Assembly (NCBI GenBank): GCA_003223555.1
Contig: QHVM01000033.1
Location: forward strand, 3,008-43,432
Direction: 5' to 3'
Source: Acidobacteriota bacterium
Lineage (GTDB): Bacteria > Acidobacteriota > Vicinamibacteria > Fen-336
DNA length: 40,425 bases
Positions 39,018 through 40,425 of the stretch are shown here, one piece after another. Numbering within the stretch: the stretch's first letter is position 1; every line of letters begins with the position of its first letter. The notes under the pieces are model-generated. The model had not been told where the DNA came from. It ran no database searches and saw nothing but the letters and a program-made list of their open reading frames with translations. A program made the position numbers and the translations under genes.

Positions 39018-39773
39018 CTAGCCCGCGGCCGCCGCCGCCTCCAGCTCCTTGTCCGAGATGTCGAAGTTGGCCCACACGTTCTGGACGTCGTCGCTCTCCT
39101 CGAGCGACTCGATGAGCTTGAGCATCTGCTGGGCCTTGACGCCTTCGAGGGGGACGCTGTTTTCGGCGTACTTGCCGATCTCCGACTGCTCGGGCTCGAT
39201 CCCCGCCTTCTTCACCGCCTGGAGGACCGCCTCGTAGGCCCCGGGCGAGGTATAGACCTCCCACGCCTCGCCGGAGGAGACGATGTCGTCGGCGCCCGCA
39301 TCCAGGGCGAGGTCCATGAGCTTCTCCTCCGACACCTTGTCCTGGGCGATCGCGATGTAGCCGCGCGGCTTGAACATGTAGGACACACTGCCCGCGGTGC
39401 CCAGGTTGCCGCCGTTCTTGGTGAAGATGTGTCGGATCTCGGAGACGGTGCGGTTGCGGTTGTCGGAGGTGCCCTCCACCAGGATGGCCACTCCGCCGGG
39501 GCCGTAGCCCTCGAGGGTGATGTCCTCGTAGGCCATGCCCTCCAGCTCGCCGGTCCCCTTCTGGATGGCGCGCTTGATGTTGTCGGCGGGCATGTTCACG
39601 GACTTGGCCTTCTCGACCGCGGTGCGCAAGCGGGGGTTCGAGTTGGGGTCACCACCGCCGAGGCGGGCGGCGATCGACATCTCGCGGATGATCTTGGTGA
39701 AGACCTTGCCCCGCTTGGCATCGAGGGCGCCCTTCTTGTGCTTGATGGAAGCCCACTTGGAATGTCCGGACAT
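39018..39773 (-). CDS. yebC: YebC/PmpR-family regulator or translation factor
   Basis: A 251-residue protein of normal length. MSGHSKWASIKHKKGALDAK is the family start. PNSNPRLRTAVEKAKSVNMP and YEDITLEGYGPGGVAILVE follow, and DAGADDIVSSGEAWEVYTSP is typical of the central domain. YebC proteins act as DNA-binding regulators in some species, and related proteins help ribosomes on proline-rich stretches. Here it heads yebC - ruvC - ruvA - ruvB (- queA), a common order. AAGGAG lies seven bases before ATG 39773, one of the clearest Shine-Dalgarno sites in the window. Confidence 0.95.
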   Translation of the reverse strand: MSGHSKWASIKHKKGALDAKRGKVFTKIIREMSIAARLGGGDPNSNPRLRTAVEKAKSVNMPADNIKRAIQKGTGELEGMAYEDITLEGYGPGGVAILVEGTSDNRNRTVSEIRHIFTKNGGNLGTAGSVSYMFKPRGYIAIAQDKVSEEKLMDLALDAGADDIVSSGEAWEVYTSPGAYEAVLQAVKKAGIEPEQSEIGKYAENSVPLEGVKAQQMLKLIESLEESDDVQNVWANFDISDKELEAAAAAG

Positions 39774-39827
39774 CGGAAGTCTCCTTCAGCCGTCTGGAGG
39801 ATGCGAGTCTATCACCCGCCCGGGCAA

Positions 39828-39860
39828 CAAAAAAGCCCCGACGCGGAGGCGTCGGGGCTT
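39828..39860 (-). terminator. Rho-independent terminator of rRNA operon
   Basis: Minus strand: a perfect 12-base stem AAGCCCCGACGC/GCGTCGGGGCTT with a 4-base loop, followed by TTTTT. It lies between 5S rRNA and yebC, both on this strand, and should end the rRNA transcript. Confidence 0.85.
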
Positions 39861-39878
39861 GCGGCAAACGGCGCGGGC

Positions 39879-39966
39879 AGCGAGCGCCGGATTCATTCCG
39901 GCGCGAGCGACTCGGGGGGAGCGCGAATGCGCGCGGGGAGGTGGCGTCTTGCGTCGGCACCCCCCC
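39879..39966 (+). repeat. Dispersed double-hairpin element, copy D, inside rRNA operon trailer
   Basis: Hairpin 1: GCGCCGGA-TTCAT-TCCGGCGC (39884-39904), flanked by AGCGA and GAGCGACTCGGGGGGAG. A GCGCG-AAT-GCGCGC-like stem and GGGGAGGTG...CACCCCCCC follow. It lies between 5S rRNA and the terminator, so it is transcribed with the rRNA precursor. Confidence 0.7.
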
Positions 39967-39986
39967 GATACTTCCGAATATGAAAA

Positions 39987-40106
39987 ATCCCGGCAACGTC
40001 CTACTCTCCCACCAGGCTACCCTGGCAGTACCATCGGCGCTGGAGGGCTTAACGGCCGTGTTCGGAATGGGAACGGGTGTGACCCCTCCGCCATGGTCAC
40101 CGGGAT
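39987..40106 (-). rRNA. rrf: 5S ribosomal RNA
   Basis: 120 bases. The two ends (ATCCCGG and CCGGGAT) form the terminal stem. The inside carries standard 5S blocks on the plus strand as reverse complement, such as CCTACTCTCCCA, AGTACCATCGGCGCTGG and GTGTTCGGAATGGGAACGGG. It follows 23S rRNA after about 90 bases (40107-40197), in which I see no tRNA gene. Confidence 0.95.
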
Positions 40107-40197
40107 GAAGCTTGTCAAGGACGGCATGAGCAGCCGAAGATCCCTGGTCGAAGCGAGGGCAGGACACCGCACCGCCGTTTCAAACACTATAAACGTC

Positions 40198-40425
40198 ATG
40201 GTCAAGCCTCACGACCGATTAGTACCCGTAAGCTGAGAGCATTACTGCTCTTGCACATCGGGCCTATCAACCTTGTCGTCTGCAAGGGGTCTTCAGGCAG
40301 GTTACCCTGCGGGAGACTTCATCTCGAGGCTGGCTTCACGCTTAGATGCTTTCAGCGTTTATCCGTGCCGGACGTAGCTACCCAGCTGTGCCCCTGACGG
40401 GACAACTGGTGCACTAGAGGTCCGT
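40198..40425 (-). rRNA. rrl: 23S ribosomal RNA, 3' end (partial)
   Basis: On the plus strand the reverse complement of the 3' end of 23S rRNA is recognised: GTCAAGCCTCACGACCGATT, TCGGGCCTATCAACCTTGTC, GCTTAGATGCTTTCAGCGTT and TGCCCCTGACGGGACAAC. The gene runs out of the window to the right; about 228 bases are inside. The exact 3' end is estimated from the E. coli ending. Confidence 0.95.

Noticed and set aside
40107-40197. tRNA gene in the 23S-5S spacer
   Set aside because: No cloverleaf or T-loop consensus is found in about 90 bases.

Overview
The window is GC-rich (roughly 70-75 % in most genes), densely packed bacterial DNA with a Gram-negative envelope. It encodes a Wza/Wzc-type polysaccharide exporter, an outer-membrane barrel, an OmpA-family lipoprotein and an ECF sigma/anti-sigma pair. 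Many genes overlap by 4 bases (ATGA, GTGA or TTGA). The gene content and style would fit Candidatus Rokubacteria / Methylomirabilota or a similar uncultured soil or subsurface lineage. That placement is inference; the 23S rRNA fragment at the right end could test it.

Layout. 1-9.97 kb: exopolysaccharide locus, made of a cut-off O-antigen ligase/polymerase-like membrane protein, an FkbM methyltransferase, a glycosyltransferase fused to a phosphoglycosyl transferase, a geranylgeranyl-reductase-like flavoprotein, and a minus-strand set wza - wzc (tyrosine kinase) - PKD lipoprotein - outer-membrane barrel. The first 1.46 kb is clearly less GC-rich than the rest. 10.0-14.7 kb: a zinc-ribbon ORF, then the fatty-acid operon tetR - fadD - acyl-CoA dehydrogenase with a FadR-like operator over its promoter; fadD carries a frame-breaking deletion. 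14.7-20.4 kb: folK - deoxynucleoside kinase - SprT-like protease, then a heterodimeric ABC exporter. 20.4-27.3 kb: small membrane protein, pseudouridine synthase, FabZ-like protein, GAF/SpoIIE phosphatase with a PilZ partner, VWFA protein, OmpA lipoprotein, and a (frameshifted) ECF sigma factor with its anti-sigma factor. 27.3-35.6 kb: amino-acid permease, DAHP synthase, DUF4388 protein, HNH nuclease, KDPG aldolase with KDG kinase, sulfatase, and a macro-domain-like protein. 35.7-39.8 kb: yebC - ruvC - ruvA - ruvB - queA. 39.8-40.4 kb: the end of an rRNA operon (23S partial, 5S, terminator), minus strand.

Three things go beyond ordinary annotation. First, five intergenic sites carry a dispersed double-hairpin element. 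Its first stem changes in sequence from copy to copy with both arms changing together, while the TTCAC/TTCAT loop and the GAGCGAG-type flanks stay. Second, many genes have a -10 box only 6-10 bases before a start codon, with no room for a Shine-Dalgarno site, which points to common leaderless transcription. Third, two genes (fadD and the ECF sigma factor) are broken in inter-domain linkers by a change of the same phase. No CRISPR array, prophage, transposase or tRNA was seen.
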